DNA of 64,000 bases from an uncultured Mycoplasmatota bacterium (GTDB lineage Bacteria; Bacillota_I; Bacilli_A; RF39; UBA660), in NCBI GenBank assembly GCA_900547995.1, contig URIY01000002.1:1-64000 (forward strand). The letters run 5' to 3'. The position numbers were made by a program, and so were the translations under genes. Positions within the stretch are counted from its first letter, which is position 1, and every line of letters starts with the position of its first letter. The notes under the pieces were generated by a model. It ran no database searches, was not told the DNA's origin, and was given only the letters and a program-made list of their open reading frames with translations. Positions 42,453 to 52,179 of this stretch are shown here, one piece after another.

Positions 42453-44069
42453 ATGATAATTAAAAATTTAAATTTATCATTTGGTATGCAAGATGTATTT
42501 AAAGATATAAACATTAATATACCAGATAATGAAAAAATAGGTATTGTAGGGGTAAATGGTGCTGGTAAATCTACTTTCTTCAAAGTACTTTTAAAAAAAC
42601 TAGAACCTAATAGTGGTAAAATAGAATTTAATTCTAAAGTTAATATATCATTATTACCGCAAGTTATTGATGAGGAAATACCTAATTTAAATATACCTGT
42701 CTTTGACTATTTATTATCGGCTAGACCCATAAAAGAATTAGAAGAACAGTTAGCGACAATATACAATGATGTAGCAAACGAAACAGATACAAAAAAGCAA
42801 AATAAACTAATGAAAAAAATAGATAGTATTCAAAATAGATTAAATTATTATGATGTATATGAAGCCGAAAATATTTTACTAAAAATAATATCTGGAATGC
42901 ATATTGATGATGATTTATTATATAAAAATTTAAATGAATTATCAGGTGGTCAAAAGTCTAAAATTGCTTTTGCTAGACTTTTATATTCTAAGCCAGAAAT
43001 TATGCTTTTAGATGAGCCTACAAATCATTTGGACTCTAAAAGTAAAGATTATATTGTTAATTATTTAAAAAATTATCATGGAGGGGTTTTTATTATTTCC
43101 CATGATAATGATTTTTTAGATAAAGTTACTAATAAGACATTATATTTAGATAAAAGAAATCACAATATGATGTTATATGATGGTTCTTATTCTAAATTTA
43201 TGAAAGTAAAAAAAGCTAATGAAGAGGCTTTAGATAGAGCTATTTTAATGCAAGAAAAAGAGGAAGAAAAATTAGAAAAAATAGTTCTTCATTATTCTAA
43301 TTCATCAGGTAACCGTAAGAAAATGGCCCAAGATCGAGAGAAAAAATTAAATAAATTAAGAGAAAATAAATTAAGTAAAGAAAAAGAAATAAAAAAGATT
43401 AATTTTAAAATTAAAATAGATAAAGAAAGTTCTATTAATCCCATTATCCTAGATAAAGTTTCTTTTAGTTATGATAATAAACATAAAATAATAAATAATT
43501 TATCATTTACTTTAACTAGAGGAGAGAAATTCTTAATAGTAGGTAATAATGGTGTTGGTAAATCAACATTACTTAAATTAATTGTTTCTAAATTAAAACC
43601 TAATAAAGGTATAATAGATATAAATTATAAAACAAAAATTGCCTATTATGCACAGGAACATGAATTATTAGATAACAATAAAACAATTATGGATAATTTT
43701 TTAGATACTAATTATTCAGATAAAGAAATCCGTAATTGTTTAGGAAGATTTATGTTTTATGGTGATGATGTTTTTAAAGAAATTAAAACCTTATCACCTG
43801 GAGAAAGAGCAAGAGTAATGCTTGCTAAAATATCATTAAGTGGTGCTAATGTTCTAATATTAGACGAGCCAACCAATCATTTAGATCCTGAAACACAAAG
43901 TAAAATCTCAGATATATTTAGAGATTATGAAGGTACAATGCTGGTGGTTTCCCATAATGAAGATTTTGTTAGAAATTTACAAATAGAAAGAATGCTTATC
44001 TTACCTGAAGGTAAAATAACTTTTTATAGTGAAGATAAATTTGATAAATATAAAAAGGTAAATATTTAA
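42453..44069 (+). CDS. ABC-F family ATPase
   Basis: A 538-residue protein with two ATP-binding cassettes and no membrane part. First cassette: GVNGAGKST, LSGGQKSKIAFARLL, LLDEPTNHLD; second: GNNGVGKST, LSPGERARVMLAKIS, ILDEPTNHLDPET. The inter-domain linker (about 245-320) is rich in Lys/Glu and is the part that reaches into the ribosome in ABC-F factors. Members rescue stalled ribosomes or protect against antibiotics; the linker length does not decide which. The AT-rich start has GGTTGGGA upstream. Monocistronic. Confidence 0.9.
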   Translation: MIIKNLNLSFGMQDVFKDININIPDNEKIGIVGVNGAGKSTFFKVLLKKLEPNSGKIEFNSKVNISLLPQVIDEEIPNLNIPVFDYLLSARPIKELEEQLATIYNDVANETDTKKQNKLMKKIDSIQNRLNYYDVYEAENILLKIISGMHIDDDLLYKNLNELSGGQKSKIAFARLLYSKPEIMLLDEPTNHLDSKSKDYIVNYLKNYHGGVFIISHDNDFLDKVTNKTLYLDKRNHNMMLYDGSYSKFMKVKKANEEALDRAILMQEKEEEKLEKIVLHYSNSSGNRKKMAQDREKKLNKLRENKLSKEKEIKKINFKIKIDKESSINPIILDKVSFSYDNKHKIINNLSFTLTRGEKFLIVGNNGVGKSTLLKLIVSKLKPNKGIIDINYKTKIAYYAQEHELLDNNKTIMDNFLDTNYSDKEIRNCLGRFMFYGDDVFKEIKTLSPGERARVMLAKISLSGANVLILDEPTNHLDPETQSKISDIFRDYEGTMLVVSHNEDFVRNLQIERMLILPEGKITFYSEDKFDKYKKVNI

Positions 44070-44074
44070 ACGTA

Positions 44075-44106
44075 GTCAAATGTATACTATTTCGTGTATA
44101 TTTGAC
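44075..44106. promoter_or_regulatory. Inverted repeat, possible operator upstream of the Nudix-like regulator
   Basis: GTCAAATGTATAC (44075-44087) and GTGTATATTTGAC (44094-44106) match as inverted repeats at 11 of 13 positions, separated by six bases. The right arm contains the -35 TTGACA of the next gene, so a bound protein would block it. There is no T run, so it is not a typical terminator. Confidence 0.6.
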
Positions 44107-44130
44107 AAATATATTATTTTGTTATATAAT
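44102..44130 (+). promoter_or_regulatory. Promoter of the Nudix-like regulator
   Basis: Consensus TTGACA (44102-44107), 17-bp spacer and TATAAT (44125-44130). Confidence 0.85.
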
Positions 44131-44163
44131 CAAGCATGTGTTTAACACAAAGAGGTGAGAAAT

Positions 44164-44835
44164 TTGGGGCTGAAAAACAAAGAATATATTAATTATATTG
44201 AATCTCTAATAAATATATTTACAGTTGAACAGGGGCAAATTAAAATATTATTATTTAGAAAAAAAGTAGAACCATATAAAGGATATTGGGCATTACCTAG
44301 TGATATAGTTAAAAATGATGTTACGATAGAGGACACAGTTAGTGATGTTGTATATGATGTGGTTGGATTAAAATCACTTTATATAGAACAATGTCATACA
44401 TTTAGTCATTGTGATAGAGGAAATGATGAATATGTAACAGCTGTCTCATATATAGGTTTAATTGATAGTAAAAGTGCGGAAATTAAAAGAGAGGAAAGAA
44501 CAGATTATGAAAGTGCATGGTTTGATATAGATACTCTTCCAAAACTTGCATATGATCACGAAATGGTGATTAATAATGCTATCGAATTATTGAAAAAGAA
44601 AATTGTTAATATAAGTGTATTAAAAACATTATTTCCAAGTGACTTTTCATTGCCAGAACTTCAGATGGTATACGAAAAACTATTAGGTAAAACTTTAGAT
44701 AGAAGAAATTTTAGAAAAAAATTTGTGGGTCTTGGTTTAGTTGAGCCAACTGGTGATAAAAATGAAGGTGGTAATGGTAGACCAGCTAAGTTATATAGTT
44801 TTACTGATAATATTGAAGATAGAAATTTATTTTAA
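44164..44835 (+). CDS. NrtR-like regulator with inactive Nudix domain and winged helix
   Basis: A 223-residue protein. The first 140 residues are a Nudix fold (LLFRKKVEPYKGYWALPSD), but the Nudix box that should read Gx5Ex7REUxEExGU reads SDIVKNDVTIEDTVSDVVYD, without the metal-binding glutamates. The C-terminal part (about 140-223) is a winged helix with FSLPELQMVYEKLLGKTLDRRNFRKKFV, the layout of NrtR transcriptional regulators that sense ADP-ribose and control NAD metabolism. Start: AGAGGTGAG fits the TTG at 44164 (MGLKNKEY) better than the GTG within it at 44155. Has its own consensus promoter with an inverted repeat over the -35. Confidence 0.85.
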   Translation: MGLKNKEYINYIESLINIFTVEQGQIKILLFRKKVEPYKGYWALPSDIVKNDVTIEDTVSDVVYDVVGLKSLYIEQCHTFSHCDRGNDEYVTAVSYIGLIDSKSAEIKREERTDYESAWFDIDTLPKLAYDHEMVINNAIELLKKKIVNISVLKTLFPSDFSLPELQMVYEKLLGKTLDRRNFRKKFVGLGLVEPTGDKNEGGNGRPAKLYSFTDNIEDRNLF

Positions 44836-44856
44836 ACATCGAAAGATGTTTTTTTC
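44834..44856 (+). terminator. Terminator after the Nudix-like regulator
   Basis: AAACATC/GATGTTT (44834-44840 with 44845-44851), GAAA tetraloop and T run. Confidence 0.88.
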
Positions 44857-44858
44857 GT

Positions 44859-44886
44859 TTGACAAAAAATATAATTTGTGTATAAT
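44859..44886 (+). promoter_or_regulatory. Promoter of the teichoic acid operon
   Basis: TTGACA (44859-44864), 16-bp spacer, TATAAT (44881-44886), 30 bases before the tarI ATG. Likely drives the genes to about 54.96 kb, where the next terminator is found. Confidence 0.8.
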
Positions 44887-44915
44887 AATACGCAAGTTGT
44901 GAAGAAGGGGATTTT

Positions 44916-45620
44916 ATGATATATGCTTTAATATTAGGAAGTGGTATAGGTAGTAGAATGGGTAATACTACGCTTCCAAAACAATTTTTAAAAATTGGCA
45001 ATAAGCCGATAATTATTCATACAATAGAGCAATTTATTTTATCTACACGTGTAAACAAAATAATTGTTGTTGTATCAAGCGATTACGAAAACTATCTAAA
45101 AGATTTATTTAAAGAGTACAAATTGAATAATATTGATATTGTTATAGGTGGTTCTGATAGAAGTAGTAGTATGATTAATGGATGCAACTATATATTAGAT
45201 AATTATGCAGTAAATGATAATGACATAATAATAACCCATGATGCTGTAAGACCGTTTGTAACCAGTAGAATTATTAATGATAATATAGATAAAATTAAAA
45301 ATTATGATGCTATAGACACTGTTATACCAGCAACAGATACTATTGTTGAAGTTGATGATGATATTATAAGTAATATTCCAATTAGATCAAAAATGTTTCA
45401 GGGGCAAACCCCACAAACATTTAGGTTAAAGGAATTAGTTTCTATTTATAATTCATTATCAAACGAGGAAAAAGAAATACTAACAGACGCGTGTAAAATA
45501 TATACACTAAAAAACAAAAGAGTTGGTTATGTAAAAGGTGAAATCTATAATTTAAAGATTACTACCAAATTTGATTTAAATGTTGCCCATAGTATTGTGA
45601 AAGGTGATATTAAGATATGA
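44916..45620 (+). CDS. tarI: D-ribitol-5-phosphate cytidylyltransferase (TarI-like)
   Basis: A 234-residue IspD-family nucleotidyltransferase. Seen: IYALILGSGIGSRMG followed by PKQFLKIGNKPIIIHTIEQF (substrate loop), ITHDAVRPFV and QGQTPQTFRLKELVSIY. The family also contains IspD of the MEP pathway; TarI is preferred because the TarJ gene overlaps downstream and polymerase genes follow. It would make CDP-ribitol for wall teichoic acid. RBS AAGGGG. Its end overlaps tarJ by four bases (ATGA). Confidence 0.85.
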   Translation: MIYALILGSGIGSRMGNTTLPKQFLKIGNKPIIIHTIEQFILSTRVNKIIVVVSSDYENYLKDLFKEYKLNNIDIVIGGSDRSSSMINGCNYILDNYAVNDNDIIITHDAVRPFVTSRIINDNIDKIKNYDAIDTVIPATDTIVEVDDDIISNIPIRSKMFQGQTPQTFRLKELVSIYNSLSNEEKEILTDACKIYTLKNKRVGYVKGEIYNLKITTKFDLNVAHSIVKGDIKI

Positions 45621-46630
45621 TAAATATAAGGTATAAATTAGTTGAACCAAGAAATATTGTTGAAGAATTTGTTGATGAAGAAGTTTTAGATGATGAAATT
45701 ATTGTTAAACCAAAATATTTATCAATATGCCATGCTGATCAAAGATATTATCAGGGTAATAGAGATAAAAAGGTGCTTAGTCAAAAACTTCCATTGTCAT
45801 TAATCCATGAGGGAATTGGCGAAATAATTTATTCTAGAGATGATGATTATAAAGTAGGAACAAATGTAGTAATGCTTCCTAATATTTCTACGTCAAAAAG
45901 TAATTTTAAAGAAAATTACGATAAAACTAGTAAATTTAGAGGCAGTACTTGTGATGGCTTTATGCAAAATTGTGTAGTATGCAAAAAGAGAAATGTATTA
46001 AAAATAAATTCAGATAAAATTTCTATGGTTTTTTTAGAGTTAATGAGTGTTGTATTTAATGCTTTAGATGGTTTTAATAATTATAATAAAAAAAATATTG
46101 AAAGTATTGCTGTATATGGGGATGGTAGTTTATCTTTTATTATGGCTTTAGTTTTAAGAAGATTATATTCAAATACAAAAATAATTGTTATTGGAAAACA
46201 TAAAGAAAAGATGGATTATTTTACTTTTGTTGATGAAAAATATGTTATTGATAAAGTACCAAGTGATTTAAGATATAGCCATGCTTTTGAATGTGTTGGT
46301 GGTATTGGAAGTGAAAGTGCCATTAAACAAATAATTGATATTATTGATCCGCAAGGAACCGCATGTTTGCTTGGTGTAAGCGAATATAGTATTCAAATTA
46401 ATACACGACTTGTACTTGAAAAGGGGCTTTGTTTATTAGGAAGTAGTAGAAGTTCTATGGATGATTTTAGGAAGGCTATTGATTTTATTGATAAATATCC
46501 AGATACACTTAATTATTTAAATACTATTATATCCGATATTGTAACAGTGAAAGATATTAAAGATATGGATATGGCATTTATGATAGATACTTCCAATCCA
46601 TTTAAAACAATTATGAAGTGGGAAGTATAA
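45617..46630 (+). CDS. tarJ: Ribulose-5-phosphate reductase (TarJ-like)
   Basis: A 337-residue zinc-type alcohol dehydrogenase family enzyme reducing ribulose-5-phosphate to ribitol-5-phosphate. Seen: the zinc-site region KYLSICHADQRYYQG, IHEGIGEI (HE of the zinc ligand loop), and a nucleotide-binding fold with IAVYGDGSLSFIMALVL where GxGxxG is only partly kept. Paired with TarI (the next enzyme). Overlaps tarI; the last base overlaps the next ATG. Confidence 0.87.
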   Translation: MINIRYKLVEPRNIVEEFVDEEVLDDEIIVKPKYLSICHADQRYYQGNRDKKVLSQKLPLSLIHEGIGEIIYSRDDDYKVGTNVVMLPNISTSKSNFKENYDKTSKFRGSTCDGFMQNCVVCKKRNVLKINSDKISMVFLELMSVVFNALDGFNNYNKKNIESIAVYGDGSLSFIMALVLRRLYSNTKIIVIGKHKEKMDYFTFVDEKYVIDKVPSDLRYSHAFECVGGIGSESAIKQIIDIIDPQGTACLLGVSEYSIQINTRLVLEKGLCLLGSSRSSMDDFRKAIDFIDKYPDTLNYLNTIISDIVTVKDIKDMDMAFMIDTSNPFKTIMKWEV

Positions 46631-47694
46631 TGTATAAAGTACTTCAAAGAATAAAAAAAATATTTATTATTATTCTTTATAATTTATTCTGTTTATTTAA
46701 AATAAATAGTAAGAAGGTTTTAATATATTCTCCTAGTAATGATTATTTGTCTCTTAATTTAAGCATTATAAAAAATAATATTAAAAATAGAAAAGTTAAA
46801 GTATTTTATCAAAATAAAAAAATAATTTTATTGTTATATAATATTGCTACTTCAAAATTAATAATAACAGATGATTATTCACCAATACTTTATCCTCTTA
46901 AGATAAGAAAAAAGGCTAAATTTATTCAAGTGTGGCATGCTTCAGGCGTATTTAAGAAAGTAGGGTTTATTCGACCTACGGCTAATAAAAATTCTATAAC
47001 ACATAAGAATTATACTGATGTAATTGTAAGCTCTACAAATATTGTAAATGATTATAGTGAAGCATTTGGAATAGATAAAAGTAAAATAAAGCCTTTAGGA
47101 ACAATCAAAACAGATTTATTCTTTGATAAAGAAAAGGTAAATAAAATAAGTAGTGCTTTTAAAGAAAAATATAGTTTAGATAACAAAATAATTATTTTAT
47201 ATGCTCCTACATTTAGAGGTAATGGGCGAAAAAGTGCTTATAATAATAATATTTTAAATTTGGATAATCTTATAGATATGTTAGGTAAAGATTATATAAT
47301 TTTATTTAGAAATCATCCATTTGTAAAAGATAAAAAACAATTTAAAAATCCTAGAATTATTGATATATCAAAAGAAAAATATATAGATTATATTCTTCCT
47401 AGTATAGATATTCTTATTACTGATTATTCATCAATTATTTTTGATACCATTTTGCTTCATAAACCGGTTGTTTTCTATGTACCTGATATAGATGAATATG
47501 AAAAAAATAGAGGATTTTATTATAATTTTAAAGATTATAATTATGGAAAAATTACTGTTGATTTAAATGAATTAGTTAAGGCTATTAAAGAAAGAAATAT
47601 AGATGAATTTAAGTTAAGAAAAATATATGAAAAACATTTAAATATGTGTGATGGTAAAAGCTTGAAACGTTTTATTAAAATGTATTTAGAATAG
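46630..47694 (+). CDS. CDP-glycerol glycerophosphotransferase family (teichoic acid polymerase) 1
   Basis: A 354-residue TagB/TagF/TarL-family enzyme. Seen: an N-terminal membrane-associated helix (about 8-24), FIQVWHASGVFKKVGF (family histidine near 97), ILYAPTFRGNG, and the C-terminal nucleotide-binding DILITDYSSIIFDTILL then HKPVVFYVPDIDEYE. Such enzymes add glycerol- or ribitol-phosphate units from CDP donors to a lipid-linked primer; the donor cannot be read. ATG 46630 fits GGGAAG; the frame's GTG at 46618 is less likely. Confidence 0.88.
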   Translation: MYKVLQRIKKIFIIILYNLFCLFKINSKKVLIYSPSNDYLSLNLSIIKNNIKNRKVKVFYQNKKIILLLYNIATSKLIITDDYSPILYPLKIRKKAKFIQVWHASGVFKKVGFIRPTANKNSITHKNYTDVIVSSTNIVNDYSEAFGIDKSKIKPLGTIKTDLFFDKEKVNKISSAFKEKYSLDNKIIILYAPTFRGNGRKSAYNNNILNLDNLIDMLGKDYIILFRNHPFVKDKKQFKNPRIIDISKEKYIDYILPSIDILITDYSSIIFDTILLHKPVVFYVPDIDEYEKNRGFYYNFKDYNYGKITVDLNELVKAIKERNIDEFKLRKIYEKHLNMCDGKSLKRFIKMYLE

Positions 47695-47707
47695 GAAGTG
47701 GTTTATG

Positions 47708-48805
47708 ATGAAATATTTAATTTTTAAAATATTGTTATCTATTTTTAAATTTATATTTTATCCTTTTATTTTTCTTCCTGTTACTAATAAAATTACATTA
47801 ATAAGTAGAATGAGTGATAATAAAACACTTGATATTAAATTATTAGAAAGAAATTTAAAGCTTAAATATTATGATTATAAAATAGTTGTTTTAAGTGATT
47901 ATTTTGGTAAAAAAATAAGTAAAAAAATAAAATATTTATTAAAAATGCCTAAATATGTATTTTATATTTATACTAGTAAAATAGTTATATGTGATTGCTA
48001 TATACCAGCTATTAGTTTATTAAAAAAGAAAAAAAGTGTAACTATTATTCAAGTGTGGCATGCATCAGGTGCATATAAAAAATTTGGATATTCATCTCTT
48101 AATAAATATGAAGGTTACGAAAGCAACTATGCGAAAATCTTAAATATGCATAAAAACTATGATTATGTAGTTGCAACTAGTGATTACTCGAAAACTAAAT
48201 TTAGTGAAGCATTTAATATTAATCAAGATAAAATAATAATTAGTCATTTACCTCGATATGAATATTTGCTAGAAAATAAAGAAAAATTTAGAGATGAAAT
48301 AATAAGTAGGTTTAGTTTAAATAATAACAAGATAAATATTTTATATGCACCAACTTTTCGAAAATCAAAAAGGAATTATTTTAAAAATGTAATTGATGCT
48401 ATTAATTATGATAAATATAATTTGATTATAAAAAAACATGGTGGCATAGAATCTATTTATATTAATAAGAAAAAAGTATATGAAGGAACAAAAAATTATG
48501 ATTTAAAACTTTTATGCGTATCTGATATTGTTATAACTGATTATTCTGCTATAACATTTGATGCCCTTTCTTTAAATAAAAAAGTTTTATTTTATGTTCC
48601 TGATTATGATAAATACTTAAATGAAAGAGATATTTATGAAAAACTTACAAACGGGCTTTATTATAAAGATATAAATACATTATTTAAGAATATTGATTCA
48701 TATAAAAACATTGATATAAAAAAATATCTTAATTTAGAATCATATCCTATTGAGTTTTATATAGATAAAATATTAAAGGGGGAAACTATATATGAAAAAT
48801 TATGA
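47708..48805 (+). CDS. CDP-glycerol glycerophosphotransferase family 2
   Basis: A 365-residue second member. Seen: a hydrophobic N terminus (about 1-30), TIIQVWHASGAYKKFGY, ILYAPTFRKSKRN and DIVITDYSAITFDALSLNKK. It differs clearly in sequence from its neighbour, so the two probably do separate steps (priming and chain extension). ATGATG at 47705-47710 gives two possible starts; the second is better spaced from GGAAGTGG. It overlaps the next gene by 14 bases. Confidence 0.88.
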   Translation: MKYLIFKILLSIFKFIFYPFIFLPVTNKITLISRMSDNKTLDIKLLERNLKLKYYDYKIVVLSDYFGKKISKKIKYLLKMPKYVFYIYTSKIVICDCYIPAISLLKKKKSVTIIQVWHASGAYKKFGYSSLNKYEGYESNYAKILNMHKNYDYVVATSDYSKTKFSEAFNINQDKIIISHLPRYEYLLENKEKFRDEIISRFSLNNNKINILYAPTFRKSKRNYFKNVIDAINYDKYNLIIKKHGGIESIYINKKKVYEGTKNYDLKLLCVSDIVITDYSAITFDALSLNKKVLFYVPDYDKYLNERDIYEKLTNGLYYKDINTLFKNIDSYKNIDIKKYLNLESYPIEFYIDKILKGETIYEKL

Positions 48806-51386
48806 TATATCAGTTATTATTCCATTATATAATTGTGAAAAATATATAAATAAAGCAATAAAGTCATTATTAAATCAAACGTATGATTTTAGAAAAATAG
48901 AAGTTTTATTAATAAATGATGGTTCAAGTGATACAAGTTTAGAAATTGCCAAAAATTATGCCAAAAAATATAGTAATATTAAAGTTTTTTCTCATGAAAA
49001 TAAAGGTGTATCTTATACAAGAAATGTAGGATTAAAAAATGCTTTAGGGGCATATATAACTTTCTTAGATGCTGACGATTATATATCAAATAATACTATT
49101 AAAAATTTAGTTAATTTTTTTGATAATAATAGTGATAAAATTGATATATTAACATATCCATTATTTTATGAAAAAGGTAAAAAAATAACACCTGCGTCTA
49201 AAAATAGTGCTTATGAAAAGACAGGCATTTATAATTTAAATGGTGCTACTTTTTATAATATTTCTACGATAAATTTTGTTATTAAAAATAAGAAGAAATC
49301 TAATTTATTATTTAATGAAACCTTAAAAATACATGAAGACATGGATTATTCTTTAAGAGTTGCTATGGAAAAGGGATATGTTGGTTATGTAAAAGAAGCA
49401 GGTTATTATTATATTAAACATGATGGAAGTACTGTTTCAAATTATATAAATCCATATTATATATTTGAAAGTTGGATAGGGCAGTTTGAACAAGCTTTTA
49501 GATTTTATAGAAATGAAGATGGCAGTGTTAAAAAATTTATTCAGCATTTATTTTTAAATGAAATAAACTGGAAATTAAAAGAGAAAGTATTGTATCCAGT
49601 TCATTATAATGATATAGATTTAAAAAAGGCTAAAACTCGTATAGAGAAACTTGTCAATATGATTGATGATGATATTATATTAAAAAATAAAGATGTTGAT
49701 AAATTTCATAAATATTATTTTTTAAGTATGAAAAAGAATAATTTTGATGTTAAAACAGGCGATAATATAGAATTAGTATCAAATGGCAAAGTAATTAATA
49801 AAGAAAAAGACATAGAAATAGTTTTAACACAATTTAAAACATTAAATGATACTTTATATGTAAGTGGTTATTTTAAATCATATTTATTTAATTTTATTAA
49901 TCCTTCATTTTATGTTATTGTCGATGGTGTTGTAAGTAAACTTGATGTTAAAATATCAACTAATTCTTGTTATAAAACGATATATAAAACCAATAATTTT
50001 TATCATTTTGATTTAGAATTAGATATTAATAATAATTATATGGCTGAATTTAAGGTGCAATTAAATGATAAATTATACCCTGTTAAGTATTACTTAATGC
50101 CTAATATTGTTTTAAATAAGAATTTAAATAGAATGTTATATTTATATAATAATAATGTCATTGGTATTGATAAAAGCAATAATATTATTATTAGTAAAGT
50201 AACAGATTCTAAAAAGAAACAAATGGAAAAAGATAATTATTTAATGTATAAAAAGATAAATAAAAAAATTAACTTTTTTAGAAGATTAGCGAACAAATGT
50301 AATAAAGAAATATGGCTTTATAATGATAAAGAAAATATTATAGATAATGCTTATTATCAGTTTAAACATGATTTTAATAAAAAAGATGATATAAAGAGAT
50401 ATTATATTATCAGTAATAGAAAAGATTTCTTTAAAGGAAAGTTTACTAAAAAAGAGTTAAAACATGTTATATATTATAGAAGTTTTAAGCATAAATTATT
50501 ATATTTGAATGCAAATAAAATACTAACATCTTTTAGAAATATAGAATTTTATTGTCCCTTTTATAAAAATATATCATATTATCAAGATTTACTTAATTAT
50601 GAATTAATCTATGTACAACATGGTATATTACATTGTCATACACCAAATTTATATTCAAAAGAGGCAAATAATATAGATAAAATAGTTGTTTCATCCGATT
50701 TTGAATATAATAATTTTATTGATAATTATAATTATAACCATAAAAATCTTATTAAAACAGGTATGCCAAGATTTGATATATGTAGTTTGAAAAAGAATAA
50801 ATCAAATAAGATTTTAATAGCTTTATCTTGGCGTGTTAATCTAATGGGACCATATAAAAATAGAACATATGCTCCAAATAATGAAAAATTTAAAACTTCA
50901 GTTTATTTTAAGCAATTAACAAATTTAATAGATTCTAATAAATTTAATAATTTATTAAGGAAAAACAATTTAGAAGTAGAAATAATGTCACATCCTATAT
51001 TTAGATGTTATGATAATTTTTTTAATGAAAAAGATAATATTAAATTTGTACAAAGTGCTAATCCAAGTGATTATTTACTAGTTATAACAGATTATTCATC
51101 AATTATTTTTGATTATGTATATGCTAATACACCTGTTATATATTTTGTACCTGATTATGATTTATATAAAGCAGGAATTACTCATTTATATAATAAACTT
51201 GATTTACCAATGGAAAATGGATTTGGTCCATTTACAACGAATATTAATGATTTATTATTTGAATTAAATAAGTTTATAAATGCCAATTATAAACTAGATA
51301 AAAAATATATAAATAAGGCTAATAATTTCTTTATATGTAAGGAAAACCATCGTGAAAAATTATATCAAGAGTTGATGAACAAATGA
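48792..51386 (+). CDS. GT2 glycosyltransferase fused to a teichoic acid polymerase domain
   Basis: An 864-residue two-domain protein. Residues about 1-220 are a GT-A family 2 domain (YDISVIIPLYNCEKYINKAI, LINDGSSDTS, FLDADDYISNN). After a beta-rich linker (about 330-460), residues about 530-864 are a CDP-glycerol glycerophosphotransferase domain (ELIYVQHGILHCHTP, GMPRFDICSL, YLLVITDYSSIIFDYVYANT). It could add both a sugar and an alditol-phosphate to the same chain, so the polymer may have sugar in its backbone or branches. Third polymerase gene of the operon. Confidence 0.88.
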   Translation: MKNYDISVIIPLYNCEKYINKAIKSLLNQTYDFRKIEVLLINDGSSDTSLEIAKNYAKKYSNIKVFSHENKGVSYTRNVGLKNALGAYITFLDADDYISNNTIKNLVNFFDNNSDKIDILTYPLFYEKGKKITPASKNSAYEKTGIYNLNGATFYNISTINFVIKNKKKSNLLFNETLKIHEDMDYSLRVAMEKGYVGYVKEAGYYYIKHDGSTVSNYINPYYIFESWIGQFEQAFRFYRNEDGSVKKFIQHLFLNEINWKLKEKVLYPVHYNDIDLKKAKTRIEKLVNMIDDDIILKNKDVDKFHKYYFLSMKKNNFDVKTGDNIELVSNGKVINKEKDIEIVLTQFKTLNDTLYVSGYFKSYLFNFINPSFYVIVDGVVSKLDVKISTNSCYKTIYKTNNFYHFDLELDINNNYMAEFKVQLNDKLYPVKYYLMPNIVLNKNLNRMLYLYNNNVIGIDKSNNIIISKVTDSKKKQMEKDNYLMYKKINKKINFFRRLANKCNKEIWLYNDKENIIDNAYYQFKHDFNKKDDIKRYYIISNRKDFFKGKFTKKELKHVIYYRSFKHKLLYLNANKILTSFRNIEFYCPFYKNISYYQDLLNYELIYVQHGILHCHTPNLYSKEANNIDKIVVSSDFEYNNFIDNYNYNHKNLIKTGMPRFDICSLKKNKSNKILIALSWRVNLMGPYKNRTYAPNNEKFKTSVYFKQLTNLIDSNKFNNLLRKNNLEVEIMSHPIFRCYDNFFNEKDNIKFVQSANPSDYLLVITDYSSIIFDYVYANTPVIYFVPDYDLYKAGITHLYNKLDLPMENGFGPFTTNINDLLFELNKFINANYKLDKKYINKANNFFICKENHREKLYQELMNK

Positions 51387-52171
51387 TAAAAGAACATTTT
51401 ACAAACCTTAATAAAATCATTAAAATGGCCTTTATTGATTTAAGAAAAATTTATAATGGTGCTGTATTTGGCTGGTTTTGGATTATTGCCAAACCTGCAG
51501 TAACTATTTTTATGTATTACTTTCTTTTTAAGATAGGATTAAAAGTAAGTAACAATGTTGATGGTTATCCTTACTTTATATGGCTAATTGTGGGAATGTT
51601 ACCATGGTTTTATATAAGTGATATGATTAATGCTTCTCCAAATGTATATAAAAAATATAATTATTTAGTTACGAAAATTAAGTTTCCTGTATCAATAATA
51701 CCTGTATTTATGAGCTTATCACGATTTATTGTTAATATTATTTTATCTATAATTATAATTGCTATATATGTACTAATGATAGGAAGAATAGATATATATA
51801 TGCTTAATATATTATACTATTCATTCATAATGTATATTTATACAACTTTAATTACAAGTATTCTATCTATTATCTCAGCATTAAGTAAAGATATAGCTAA
51901 TTTAATAAAAACAATTTCAACTCCCATCTTATTCTTATCACCTGTTTTTTGGAATATTAAAACAATTGATATAAATTTTATTAAAATTATTGAAATTTAT
52001 AATCCTGTTGCTTATTTTGTAAATGGATATCGAGATGGATTTATTAATAATATATGGTTTTTTGATAAACCATTTGAAATGTTTATAATACTAATTGAAC
52101 TTCTTATTATCTTTTTGCTAAGTGTTATTTTATATAAAAAAATAAATCGTAAATTACCAGATTATTTATAG
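51383..52171 (+). CDS. tagG: Teichoic acid/polysaccharide ABC transporter permease (TagG-like)
   Basis: A 262-residue permease with about six membrane helices. Seen: MAFIDLRKIYNGAVFGWFWI (family ABC2 pattern), GYPYFIWLIVGMLPWFY and NPVAYFVNGYRDGFI. TagGH-type transporters flip finished lipid-linked teichoic acid to the outside. Its ATG overlaps the previous stop (ATGA). The ATPase gene follows. Confidence 0.93.
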   Translation: MIKEHFTNLNKIIKMAFIDLRKIYNGAVFGWFWIIAKPAVTIFMYYFLFKIGLKVSNNVDGYPYFIWLIVGMLPWFYISDMINASPNVYKKYNYLVTKIKFPVSIIPVFMSLSRFIVNIILSIIIIAIYVLMIGRIDIYMLNILYYSFIMYIYTTLITSILSIISALSKDIANLIKTISTPILFLSPVFWNIKTIDINFIKIIEIYNPVAYFVNGYRDGFINNIWFFDKPFEMFIILIELLIIFLLSVILYKKINRKLPDYL

Positions 52172-52179
52172 AGGTGTAT

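Noticed and set aside
44075..44106. Terminator after the ABC-F gene
   Set aside because: The stem is not followed by a T run and overlaps a consensus promoter, so an operator is more likely.
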